In this document: one piece after another, positions 1 to 7,316 of the stretch
Position numbering within the stretch: position 1 is the first letter of the stretch
Layout: each line of letters starts with the position of its first letter
NCBI RefSeq assembly: GCF_034670005.1
Contig: NZ_JAXMOH010000005.1
Coordinates: 151,156-215,155 of the forward strand
Length of the DNA stretch: 64,000 bases
From: Thalassobius sp034670005
GTDB lineage: Bacteria > Pseudomonadota > Alphaproteobacteria > Rhodobacterales > Rhodobacteraceae
Reading direction: 5' to 3'
Notes under the pieces: generated by a model
The model's database searches: none
What the model saw: only the letters and a program-made list of their open reading frames with translations
Told to the model about the DNA's origin: nothing
Program-made: the position numbers and the translations under genes

Positions 1-107
1 TGGCGCCCACGGAACGCCCGGTTGCGGGTTATGTGTGTTCGCGCCTTTAATGATGGCGCGGCAAAGGCAAGTCAAGCAGCCCCGCGCGCTGGGGAACACA
101 GCGCGGC
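1..107. other. left-edge non-coding stretch with a hairpin
   Basis: No convincing gene is visible before the TetR stop codon. A short forward frame ending in TAA at 48-50 could be the tail of a gene entering from the left, but 15 codons are too few to judge. A 7-bp GC-rich hairpin (arms 85-91 and 99-105, loop gggaaca) lies just past the stop of the minus-strand TetR gene and may help end its transcript, although no U-run follows. Confidence 0.4.
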
Positions 108-695
108 TCAATGTTCCGGCGTGACTATCGCCAGTTCTGCCAGCCGTTTGGTCGCCGCGATATAGTCGTCCTGCGACCAACCGCAGTCCTGCCGCAGTTG
201 TTCCCAGTTGCGCACAGACAGCAGGGTCCAGATCAGGTCGGTGGCGGTTTTGCGGTTCAGGCCCGGCACCAGCAGCCCGTCGTTTTCGATCATTTCGACG
301 GCAGCCTCGCACCCTTCGCGCACTGCCTGCATTCGGTTGGCCCACGCATTGCGCGCTTCCTCGTCGCTGTCCTGCATCGCCATCAGGGCGCACGCGACAC
401 CATGGATTTCGGGGATGTAGTTGCCCCATGCCTCGACGAACAGCGCCAGTCGTTCGCGCCCCGATCCGGCGGCGCGGCTTGCCGCCAGCCGGGTATCGAC
501 CTCCTTGACCTCATCCAGATGCCGGGTGGTGGCGATCAGCAAATCCGCCCGTGTGGGGAAATGCAGGTACAGCGCCTGACGGCTGATCCCGGCCTGCTTG
601 GCGATATCCGACATTCGAACGGTGCCGCCGGATTCAAGAAGATGCCAGGCGGCGGTGAGTATGCGGGTACGGGTCTGTGAGCTTTGTCTTGACAT
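108..695 (-). CDS. TetR/AcrR-family transcriptional regulator
   Basis: A 195-residue protein with the TetR layout: an N-terminal helix-turn-helix (residues about 10-55, with MSDIAKQAGISRQALYLHF as the core) and a variable all-helical ligand domain. It diverges from the NAD(P)-binding gene at 783, and the 87 bp between them carry two 15-bp TTGACA-type palindromes, one on its own start codon. It is therefore very probably an autorepressor that also controls the neighbour. The ligand cannot be told from sequence. The ATG at 695 is the only start that keeps the full HTH. Confidence 0.92.
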   Translation of the reverse strand: MSRQSSQTRTRILTAAWHLLESGGTVRMSDIAKQAGISRQALYLHFPTRADLLIATTRHLDEVKEVDTRLAASRAAGSGRERLALFVEAWGNYIPEIHGVACALMAMQDSDEEARNAWANRMQAVREGCEAAVEMIENDGLLVPGLNRKTATDLIWTLLSVRNWEQLRQDCGWSQDDYIAATKRLAELAIVTPEH

Positions 696-748
696 GATGT
701 CAATCTAACCTTACGCACTGCGATGTCAACTTGACACGGTGTCAAGTT
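689..748. promoter_or_regulatory. TetR operator pair between the divergent genes
   Basis: Two perfect 15-bp palindromes with the same arms: TTGACAT-g-ATGTCAA at 689-703, covering the regulator start codon, and TTGACAC-g-GTGTCAA at 731-745. The second extends to 10-bp arms (728-748) and overlaps a third palindrome, TGTCAA-c-TTGACA (724-736). The two main centres are 42 bp apart, about four helical turns, so dimers would sit on the same DNA face. Binding of the adjacent TetR protein is inferred from position and symmetry. Confidence 0.75.
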
Positions 749-782
749 GCGGAAAACTTAAACCATACGAAAGGAAAGACAG

Positions 783-1412
783 ATGAAAGTGATTATCTTC
801 GGGGCGACCGGCACTGTTGGACGTTTGGCGGTCAAACAGATGCTGGCCGATGGGCACGAAGTGACGGCCTTCGCACGCTGGCCGGAAAAATTAGGCACCC
901 GGGCGGATGCGCTGACGTTGCTGGCAGGCGATGCAATAGACCCGCAGGCGGTGTCGGAGGCGGTACAGGGACATGATGCGGTTGTGGTGACGCTGGGTGC
1001 CGGGACCTCGCGCAAAAGCGTGATCCGGTCGCGCGGCACGATGAACGTGATCCAGGCCATGCATGAACACGGGGTCCGTCGGCTGGTCTGCCAATCAACG
1101 CTCGGCGCGCATGAAAGCTGGAGCAATCTGAATTTTTTCTGGAAACGGATCATGTTCGGGATGCTGCTGAAACCGGTTTTTCAGGATCACGAATTGCAGG
1201 AAACGCTTGTCCGGGCCAGCGGCTTGGACTGGACCATCGTGCGCCCCAGCGCCTTTACCGATGGTCCGGCTTCGGGCGTCTTCAAGGAAGGTTTTCCACC
1301 GACCGAGCGGCGTTTATCGCTGAAAATTTCGCGCAAAGAGGTCGCTGCATTCCTGAGCCGCCAACTGTCCGACAGGCAGTATCGTCAACGGGCAGTCGGT
1401 ATTTCGACGTGA
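783..1412 (+). CDS. NAD(P)H-binding SDR-like protein (atypical short-chain dehydrogenase)
   Basis: A 209-residue Rossmann protein of the NAD(P)H-binding (NmrA/YwnB-like) group. The dinucleotide motif GATGTVG is at residues 7-13, and a VRRLVCQSTLGAHES segment corresponds to the usual core strand. The classical YxxxK catalytic pair is not evident, so it may act as a redox sensor or an isomerase/reductase of unknown substrate. A purine-rich RBS (aaggaaag) precedes the ATG. It diverges from the TetR gene, and operators overlap its promoter, so it is probably derepressed by the TetR ligand. Confidence 0.85.
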   Translation: MKVIIFGATGTVGRLAVKQMLADGHEVTAFARWPEKLGTRADALTLLAGDAIDPQAVSEAVQGHDAVVVTLGAGTSRKSVIRSRGTMNVIQAMHEHGVRRLVCQSTLGAHESWSNLNFFWKRIMFGMLLKPVFQDHELQETLVRASGLDWTIVRPSAFTDGPASGVFKEGFPPTERRLSLKISRKEVAAFLSRQLSDRQYRQRAVGIST

Positions 1413-1470
1413 ATAGCGTTCCGGGCAGGCGCAAAACCTGCCCGGGTCCGTGAGCGTGAAACCTGTCCGA

Positions 1471-2352
1471 TCAGGCCGCGCTTTGGCTTTGCGCCGGGCT
1501 ATGGGCGAAATCCCAATACAGTTCGCGGGCGCGCAGTGTCACCGGGCCAATGCCCAATTCGCGATCGTCCAGCCGTGACACCGGCATCACCTTGGCGATA
1601 TTTCCAGTGGCGAAAATCTCTTCGGCGGCGCGGAAATCTTCGACCTTCAGTGTAGTTTCGATCACCTCCACCCCGTCTTCACGCAGCAGTTTAATCACCC
1701 GTTGCCGGGTCAGCCCGTTCAGAAAACAGCCGGTGGGGGCGGGCGTGAAGACCACGCCATCGCGGACCATGAACACGTTGGTCGATGCGGTTTCGGCCAC
1801 GTTGCCGTCGATATCCAGCGATAGTGCGTTGGAAAACCCATGCTGGCGGGCATAGACCATGATGCGACCGTTATTGGCGTAAAGCGATCCTGCCTTGGCC
1901 TCGGTCAGCGCCATGTCCTGGCGTGGTCGGCGATAGGGCGCGACGGTCAGCGAAAACCCTTCGGTCGAGGGCATGGCCAGTTCTTCGATACAGATCGCAA
2001 AACTTGTGCTGTCGGGGGCGAGTTCGATCAGACCGGGCCCGCTATCGCACGACCACATCATCGGACGGATATACAGCTCTGCCCCCTTGGGAAATTTCTT
2101 CACCCTTTCGCGCACCAGCGCGGCGATTTCTTCGCCGCTGACGCTGGGGATCATGCCAAGCGCCTGCGCCGAACGGGGCAGGCGGGCGCAATGCAGGTCC
2201 AGATCGGGCATCACGCCTTCGAAACAGCGCGCGCCGTCGAAAACCTGACTGCCAAGCCATGCAATGTGATCGGCGGCGCCGATGATCGGCGTGTTCCCGT
2301 CATGCCAGTCGCCTTCGAACCAGGTTGTGATCTTACCCTTGCCAATCGCCAT
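1471..2352 (-). CDS. ilvE: branched-chain amino acid aminotransferase
   Basis: A 293-residue fold-type IV PLP transaminase, the usual length for IlvE. Lys153 in the TEAKAGSLYANN segment is the expected Schiff-base lysine. The GNVAETASTNVF and GCFLNGLTRQRVIKLL segments match the cofactor-phosphate region of the family. It would transfer amino groups between glutamate and the 2-oxo acids of valine, leucine and isoleucine in the cytoplasm. The gene diverges from an Lrp/AsnC regulator, a common pairing for amino-acid-responsive control. A D-amino-acid or other class IV transaminase is the main alternative. Confidence 0.88.
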   Translation of the reverse strand: MAIGKGKITTWFEGDWHDGNTPIIGAADHIAWLGSQVFDGARCFEGVMPDLDLHCARLPRSAQALGMIPSVSGEEIAALVRERVKKFPKGAELYIRPMMWSCDSGPGLIELAPDSTSFAICIEELAMPSTEGFSLTVAPYRRPRQDMALTEAKAGSLYANNGRIMVYARQHGFSNALSLDIDGNVAETASTNVFMVRDGVVFTPAPTGCFLNGLTRQRVIKLLREDGVEVIETTLKVEDFRAAEEIFATGNIAKVMPVSRLDDRELGIGPVTLRARELYWDFAHSPAQSQSAA

Positions 2353-2454
2353 GTGATCCTCCCAAAGACATTTTTGATGATTTCTGAATCTGCAAGAAGT
2401 TTACCGCAGTGTGGCGAAATTATCTGTGAAAATTGGGACTCTGTTCGCTATTAT

Positions 2455-2469
2455 CAAAATCTAATTTTG
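2455..2469. promoter_or_regulatory. candidate Lrp/AsnC operator
   Basis: In the very AT-rich 158-bp gap between ilvE and the Lrp gene there is a 15-bp palindrome, CAAAAT-cta-ATTTTG. Size and AT-rich arms fit Lrp/AsnC sites, and the location between the regulator and its divergent neighbour suits autoregulation plus ilvE control. This is inference from pattern only. Confidence 0.4.
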
Positions 2470-2510
2470 TATATGTTACATAATATGGATGAAAATTTTG
2501 TGGTGATGCG

Positions 2511-2969
2511 ATGAAACTGGCTGAGTCCGATTTGCGTATTCTGCGGGAAATGGCCCGCGACGGACGGCAGACCAATGCGGAACTGGCCGAAAAGGTGGGT
2601 CTGTCGGCCAGCCAATGCTGGCAGCGGCTGCGGCGGCTGGAAAAAACCGGCGCGATCAAGGGCTATGGGGCCCGCATTGATCACGATGTCCTTGGGGTGC
2701 CCGAAACGGTGTTGCTGGAATTGGCGATGGAACGCAACGAAGGGGTCGAGGTCGAAGCGGTCTGTGAAACGCTGGCACGGTTGCCCGAAGTGTTGGAAGT
2801 GCGGATGACCACCGGCGATTTCGACATCTTCGCCAAGCTCGCGGTCAGCGGGACCCGCGGCTATGAACGGTTCCTGCGCGAACGGCTTTATAAGATCAAG
2901 GGCATCCGCCAGTCGCGGTCGAGCTTTTCTCTGCGATGCTACAAGAACGAAATTTCAGTGGTGCCTTAA
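2511..2969 (+). CDS. Lrp/AsnC-family transcriptional regulator
   Basis: A 152-residue protein with an N-terminal winged HTH (residues about 5-60, TNAELAEKVGLSASQCWQRL) and a C-terminal RAM/AsnC ligand domain ending in RSSFSLRCYKNE. Proteins of this family form octamers or hexadecamers that bind amino acids. It is divergent from the ilvE-like gene and probably governs it. Its TAA overlaps the TAA of the convergent HxlR gene in a shared TTAA (2966-2969), so the two mRNAs overlap at their ends. Confidence 0.93.
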   Translation: MKLAESDLRILREMARDGRQTNAELAEKVGLSASQCWQRLRRLEKTGAIKGYGARIDHDVLGVPETVLLELAMERNEGVEVEAVCETLARLPEVLEVRMTTGDFDIFAKLAVSGTRGYERFLRERLYKIKGIRQSRSSFSLRCYKNEISVVP

Positions 2970-3454
2970 TCGACCAGTCCCAACCGGAACCGCATCGCGT
3001 CATCCGCCCCCGGGCCGGGGCGCGGGGTGGCTTGTTCGGGGCCGACCGGGGCACCGGTCACGCTGTCGATCAGGTTCAGGGCCAGCGGATGACCGGTTTC
3101 CCGGTCAACAAGGTCCAGTGGTGGACCGTCCGCGCCATGCGCCTGCCACCGGTCGCCCCATTCGCGCAATGCGACCAGCACCGGCCACAAATCGCCGCCC
3201 TTTTGGGTTAGCCGGTATTCGTCGCGCGGCGGGTTTTCCTGATAGCGGTGTTTTCTGATCAGCCCCGCCGCTTCGAGCTGTTTCAGGCGGGTGGCCAGCG
3301 TCTGGGCCGGGATGCCGCTCGATTTCTGCAATTGATCGTAGCGGTTGAGGCCGAGCATCAGATCGCGCAGGATCAAGATGCCCCAGCGATCGACAATCGC
3401 TTCAATCGCGCCCGCAACCGAACATGCCATACCGGAAAAAGATTTCGCTTTCAC
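2966..3454 (-). CDS. HxlR-family winged-helix regulator
   Basis: A 162-residue protein with the HxlR signature: an N-terminal cysteine (Cys11), the DRWGILILRDLMLGLNRYDQL recognition region, and the winged turn RKHRYQENPPRDEYRLTQKG. The start is GTG at 3454 behind an AAGGGG Shine-Dalgarno. It lies 18 bp downstream of the Fe-S reductase gene on the same strand, so the two probably form one operon, with this protein as its regulator. Members often respond to electrophiles or quinones through the cysteine. That link is not proven here. Confidence 0.9.
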   Translation of the reverse strand: MKAKSFSGMACSVAGAIEAIVDRWGILILRDLMLGLNRYDQLQKSSGIPAQTLATRLKQLEAAGLIRKHRYQENPPRDEYRLTQKGGDLWPVLVALREWGDRWQAHGADGPPLDLVDRETGHPLALNLIDSVTGAPVGPEQATPRPGPGADDAMRFRLGLVD

Positions 3455-3472
3455 CCTTGTGCCCCTTAATGC

Positions 3473-4801
3473 TCACCCCGGAAAACAGCGCCCGAAGGCC
3501 CGGAACAGTTTCATATCCCCTTTAACCCGGATTTTCCGCAATACAATCGCGTTAATCACACTGTATTGCCGGTTGATTACCCGCGTCCAGGTTTCCGCAT
3601 CCGCCGTGATCCTGACGTCGGGGTCGCCATGATGGCCCTTCGTGACCTGCAATTTACGGTCCGCGATACGTATCGTCACCTCGATGTTTTCTATGCCGGT
3701 GAAGGTCCAGTGATAGGTGGAGTTCAGCCCCTTTGACCGACCGCGCTGAAACGCCAATGGCAGCTGCGCAATGAATGCCGCCACCGACCGGGTCAGAACC
3801 CCACGCCGAACCCGTTTGATGTCTTTGTGCGGATAGCGGTTCCTGGCAAAGCTTTCAGCATCCGATCCGGGCAGTACGTAAAGCGTTTCTTCCTTGTCTT
3901 GAAATGGTTTGACGACCCTTTCGACATAGCCGGGCCGGTCTTCGAGGAACGGATTGATCACATCTTCGCCCGCCGGACAGACCGCAAGGCAATAGGCCGC
4001 CTTGTACCCCGGTTTGAACGACAGCGATTGCCACAGCGACGTGGATTCCTGATCTGAAAACCGTTTGCGATAAGCGTTCATATCCTTCGATTCCACGACC
4101 GCATCGACGAAATCGTTAAAGTTTCCCAGAAAATCCCGGTAGTTGTGAGTGAAACAGGTCAAGAAGTCGAAGCTTTCATCGGGCTTCAGCGCCCCCACCG
4201 GGCAGGCCGCCACGCACAATTTGCAGCCCAGGCAGGGATTGTAATCCAGCGGTTGATCATAGGCATCGGCCTCGACCCCGATCAATACTGTATCAAGCAG
4301 GATGAAAGACCCGAATTTGGGGTGGATTACACTGCGATGGACCCCCATTTTGCCCAATCCCGCTTCGACCGCGATCGGCTTATGCGCCACCGTCCATGTG
4401 CGGCCGGGCAATTGCGCCTCCATCGGAAAGGCGGCGACCGCGTTGCAGGCAGGAATGCCCATATCCGACAGTTCGGTGACAATGGCGCGGGCGGTGTCGT
4501 TCACATCGTCATAGACGGTGTGGAATTCCTGGTTTGCCACCGACCGGACCGGGGACCGGACCGGTTCGCGGTTCATCCGTGAACAGATCGCCATCACCAT
4601 TTTCGTTTCTGGAAAAACATCGCGGATATAGCTGCGCTGATCAGCCAGTCCGGGGCGGTCGACCTCGACCAGGCCGACATCGCCAGCGCCATGGCGCAGC
4701 GCCAGTTGTTTCAACCAGTCCGCCGACAGCGGCGCGTCGGATTTGGCCACCGGCGCCTTGGCGCGGACGCGTTGGACGGTGGGATGATCGTCTAGTTTCA
4801 T
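3473..4801 (-). CDS. 4Fe-4S double-cluster reductase-like protein with C-terminal SCP2 domain
   Basis: About 442 residues from the ATG at 4801 (GGAG six bases upstream); an in-frame ATG at 4813 has no RBS. The middle part resembles the ferredoxin domain of epoxyqueuosine reductase and reductive dehalogenases, with one full cluster motif CLGCKLCVAACPVG and a second partial CxxxCP (CLAVCP) about 75 residues on. The last 100 residues look like an SCP2 sterol-carrier domain (GDPDVRITADAETWTRVINR). No Tat signal is seen, so the protein is cytoplasmic. Substrate is unknown. The length and SCP2 tail argue against QueG itself. It heads an operon with an HxlR regulator. Confidence 0.8.
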   Translation of the reverse strand: MKLDDHPTVQRVRAKAPVAKSDAPLSADWLKQLALRHGAGDVGLVEVDRPGLADQRSYIRDVFPETKMVMAICSRMNREPVRSPVRSVANQEFHTVYDDVNDTARAIVTELSDMGIPACNAVAAFPMEAQLPGRTWTVAHKPIAVEAGLGKMGVHRSVIHPKFGSFILLDTVLIGVEADAYDQPLDYNPCLGCKLCVAACPVGALKPDESFDFLTCFTHNYRDFLGNFNDFVDAVVESKDMNAYRKRFSDQESTSLWQSLSFKPGYKAAYCLAVCPAGEDVINPFLEDRPGYVERVVKPFQDKEETLYVLPGSDAESFARNRYPHKDIKRVRRGVLTRSVAAFIAQLPLAFQRGRSKGLNSTYHWTFTGIENIEVTIRIADRKLQVTKGHHGDPDVRITADAETWTRVINRQYSVINAIVLRKIRVKGDMKLFRAFGRCFPG

Positions 4802-4816
4802 CTGGGACTCCATTGC

Positions 4817-4835
4817 AACTCTAATTATTAGAGTT
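4817..4835. promoter_or_regulatory. 19-bp perfect palindrome in the reductase/HxlR operon promoter
   Basis: The arms AACTCTAAT and ATTAGAGTT surround a single central base. The site is 15 bp upstream of the preferred ATG (4801) of the Fe-S protein and would overlap its -10 region; TTGCCT about 17 bp further upstream could be the -35. It is the obvious operator for the operon, and HxlR encoded in the same operon is the likeliest binder. Confidence 0.65.
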
Positions 4836-4978
4836 ACATTTCGGAAGCTCCGTCAGGCAAGAGTTTCGCGTGGTGACGTTACGGCAAATCCCGGTCTCGA
4901 AACCGCGTCAGGCTGTGCTTGGGGGCTTTCCCCTGCTGCGCCATTGCGGCACAGTCGCGGCCAAACAGGAGGGACCCG

Positions 4979-5734
4979 ATGAGCGACGCAAGCTTTATCA
5001 CCACGGCGCAGGGCCGCCGGATTGCCTACGAGAAAACCGACGGGCAGGGGCCCGTCGTGATCTTTTGTTCCGGGCTGAAATCAGACATGGAAGGCACCAA
5101 GGCGGTGCATCTGGAGGCCTGGGCAAAGGCGCGCGGTCAGGCCTATATCCGCTTTGACTATTCCGGTCATGGCCGTAGTTCGGGCGAATTTGCCGATGGT
5201 AGTATCGGTGATTGGCACGAAGACACCTTGGCTGTGGTAGAGCAACTGACCGAAGGCCCCATCGTGGTGGTGGGCAGTTCGATGGGCGGTTGGCAGGCGC
5301 TGCTGTTGGCCCGTGCCATTCCTGACCGGATCGCCGGCATGGTCACAATCGCCGCGGCCCCAGATTTCACCGAAGACGGCTATTGGGCCAGTTTCACCGA
5401 CGCCCAAAAGTCCGAACTGAACAGTCAGGGCTTTGTCCGGATGCCATCGGATTATGACGAAGATTACATCATCTCGAAACGGCTGATCGAAGAAGGTCGC
5501 GACCGTTTGGTGCTGCGCGAACCGTTGCGGATGAATTTCCCGGTGCGGTTCTTGCAGGGCACCGAAGACACCTCAGTGCCGACCGAAACGGCTGTGCGGT
5601 TGCTCGATCATGCCGAGGGCGATGATATTCGTCTGACCCTGGTCAAGGGTGCTGATCACCGGTTTTCCGATCCTGATTGCCTGACCCTGATCGAAAAGTC
5701 GGTGGAAAAGGTTCTGGCACGGGCCAAGGCTTGA
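4979..5734 (+). CDS. alpha/beta hydrolase (ABHD10/thioesterase-like)
   Basis: 251 residues from ATG 4979, which follows an AGGAGG Shine-Dalgarno; the longer in-frame ATG at 4919 lacks one. The nucleophile elbow GSSMGG puts Ser101 as catalytic serine, with FDYSGHGRSSG as the oxyanion-side strand, DTSVPTE as the likely acid region and GADHRFS as the catalytic histidine. Members close to this type cleave acyl esters or thioesters. It lies in tandem with a VOC protein and a second hydrolase, but gaps of 50-58 bp make a tight operon uncertain. Confidence 0.85.
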   Translation: MSDASFITTAQGRRIAYEKTDGQGPVVIFCSGLKSDMEGTKAVHLEAWAKARGQAYIRFDYSGHGRSSGEFADGSIGDWHEDTLAVVEQLTEGPIVVVGSSMGGWQALLLARAIPDRIAGMVTIAAAPDFTEDGYWASFTDAQKSELNSQGFVRMPSDYDEDYIISKRLIEEGRDRLVLREPLRMNFPVRFLQGTEDTSVPTETAVRLLDHAEGDDIRLTLVKGADHRFSDPDCLTLIEKSVEKVLARAKA

Positions 5735-5784
5735 TATGCTTTTGGGTGTGAACACGCATACCTTAACCTGAACGGAGCCTTTTC

Positions 5785-6219
5785 ATGGACCAGCGCATTT
5801 CCCTGATCACCCTTGCGGTCGATGACCCGGATCGGTCTGCTGCGTTCTACGATGCGCTGGGCTGGCAGCGGCAGGACACGCCTGACGGCATCATCGTTTA
5901 TGATCTGTTGGGGCAATCGCTGGGGCTTTATCCGAAATCCGATCTGGCGCGCGATATGGGGCTGAAACCCGAAGACCTGGGCACCGGCGCGATGACGTTG
6001 GCCTGCAATCAGCACGACAAAGCGTCGGTCGATGCGGTGGTCAAGGCGGCGCGCGCCGCCGGGGCACGTATTCTGAAAGATCCGCATGATGTGTTCTGGG
6101 GCGGTTACATCGCCTATTTCTCCGACCCCGACGGCCATGTCTGGGAAATCGCCCATAACCCGTTTTCACCGTTACGCGACGATGGTGCCTTTCGTTGGCT
6201 GGGGTATGGCGGGAAATGA
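5785..6219 (+). CDS. VOC-superfamily (glyoxalase/bleomycin-resistance-like) protein
   Basis: A 144-residue protein with paired beta-alpha-beta-beta-beta units: SLITLAVDDPDRSAAFYDALGW opens the first and YIAYFSDPDGHVWEIAHNP closes the second. The GHVWE glutamate is a typical metal ligand of the fold. The fold serves lyases, dioxygenases and binding proteins, so the reaction cannot be named. The start is the ATG after CGGAG. Confidence 0.88.
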   Translation: MDQRISLITLAVDDPDRSAAFYDALGWQRQDTPDGIIVYDLLGQSLGLYPKSDLARDMGLKPEDLGTGAMTLACNQHDKASVDAVVKAARAAGARILKDPHDVFWGGYIAYFSDPDGHVWEIAHNPFSPLRDDGAFRWLGYGGK

Positions 6220-6277
6220 TTGACAGGCGCCCATATGCGCCCGATTCTGCCTAACGAGGTCTAGAGCGGAGCAGCAG

Positions 6278-6991
6278 ATGGCAGAGCCTTTGGTATTCCT
6301 TCCCGGAATGATGTGCGACGCGCGCCTTTTCGCGCCGCAACTGGCCGAACTCAGCCGCGAAATGGTGGTTTCGGTGGCCCCGATCACTCAAGGTGAAACG
6401 ATCGAGGAAATCGCGTCGGGTTTGCTGGATGCCTTGCCCGCGAAGTTTGCTTTGGCCGGGCTTTCCATGGGCGGCATCGTGGCGATGGAGATCCTGCGCC
6501 GCGCGCCTGACCGGATCAGTCGGATCGCACTGATGGATACCAATGCGCTGGCGGAAACACCGCAATCTTCGACCGCGTATGAACCGTTCATCACCAAGGC
6601 ACGCTCGGGACAGTTACCGCAAGCGCTGCGCGATTTCATGAAACCTGATTTTCTGGCCGCCGGGCCCGGGCGGATCGCGGTGCTGAACGCGTTTTTCGAA
6701 ATGGCCGGGGATTTCGGCCCCGATCTGTTTGTACAGCAGATCCGGGCAGTACAACGCCGCCGCGATCAGCAACCGACCTTGCGCAAATGCAAATGCCCCG
6801 CGCTGGTGCTTTGCGGTGAAGAGGACGGGCTGACGCCGGTCAAGCGGCATCGCTTCATGGCTGAGCTGATTCCCTATGCGGAACTGAATATCATCCCCGG
6901 GGCCGGGCATTTGCCGACCCTGGAACAGCCACGGGCGGTCACCGATGCGCTGCGCGCCTGGATGGCGCAGCCGCTCGTTTTGCGGGCATGA
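6278..6991 (+). CDS. alpha/beta hydrolase
   Basis: A 237-residue hydrolase with the elbow GLSMGG (Ser63), an acid-bearing strand LCGEEDGLTPVKRH and the histidine segment GAGHLPTLEQP near the end. The opening VFLPGMMCDARLFAPQL is typical of small carboxylesterase/MenH-like members. Its stop overlaps the next start (ATGA at 6988-6991), so it is translationally coupled to the small membrane protein behind it. Substrate unknown. Confidence 0.87.
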   Translation: MAEPLVFLPGMMCDARLFAPQLAELSREMVVSVAPITQGETIEEIASGLLDALPAKFALAGLSMGGIVAMEILRRAPDRISRIALMDTNALAETPQSSTAYEPFITKARSGQLPQALRDFMKPDFLAAGPGRIAVLNAFFEMAGDFGPDLFVQQIRAVQRRRDQQPTLRKCKCPALVLCGEEDGLTPVKRHRFMAELIPYAELNIIPGAGHLPTLEQPRAVTDALRAWMAQPLVLRA

Positions 6992-7233
6992 GCGGAGATA
7001 AAAAAACAATCCTGAAGCGCCGTCTTGCGCAAGTGCAGGACTGGACCCGCCGTCATATCCCGCCGGGTCTGCGGCTGTTGGCCGGGCTGGTTCTGATGGT
7101 GGCGGGGGTGTTCGGGTTCCTGCCGGTGATCGGGTTCTGGATGTTTCCGCTTGGCGTTACTGTCGCGGCATTGGACGTCGTGCCGGTCTGGCAGGCGTTG
7201 CGCCGCTGGTGGTTCGCAAAGAACAAGAAATGA
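6988..7233 (+). CDS. small two-helix membrane protein
   Basis: 81 residues with a basic N-terminus and two hydrophobic segments (about 28-48 and 50-68) separated by a short turn, then a basic tail RRWWFAKNKK. The first four bases overlap the end of the hydrolase gene, which indicates coupled translation. Similar small proteins are common in Rhodobacterales, but I cannot assign a function. Confidence 0.75.
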   Translation: MSGDKKTILKRRLAQVQDWTRRHIPPGLRLLAGLVLMVAGVFGFLPVIGFWMFPLGVTVAALDVVPVWQALRRWWFAKNKK

Positions 7234-7262
7234 TCAGGGCATTGCCTGACCCAAAGCAACAT

Positions 7263-7295
7263 AAAACGGCGGAAGGGTGGGCCTCCCGCCGTTTT
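7263..7295. terminator. bidirectional intrinsic terminator
   Basis: Stem AAAACGGCGG (7263-7272) and CCGCCGTTTT (7286-7295) with a U-run readable from both sides. It separates the convergent small membrane protein gene and phaZ. Confidence 0.85.
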
Positions 7296-7316
7296 TGCGC
7301 CTGTTGATCGTTCAGA

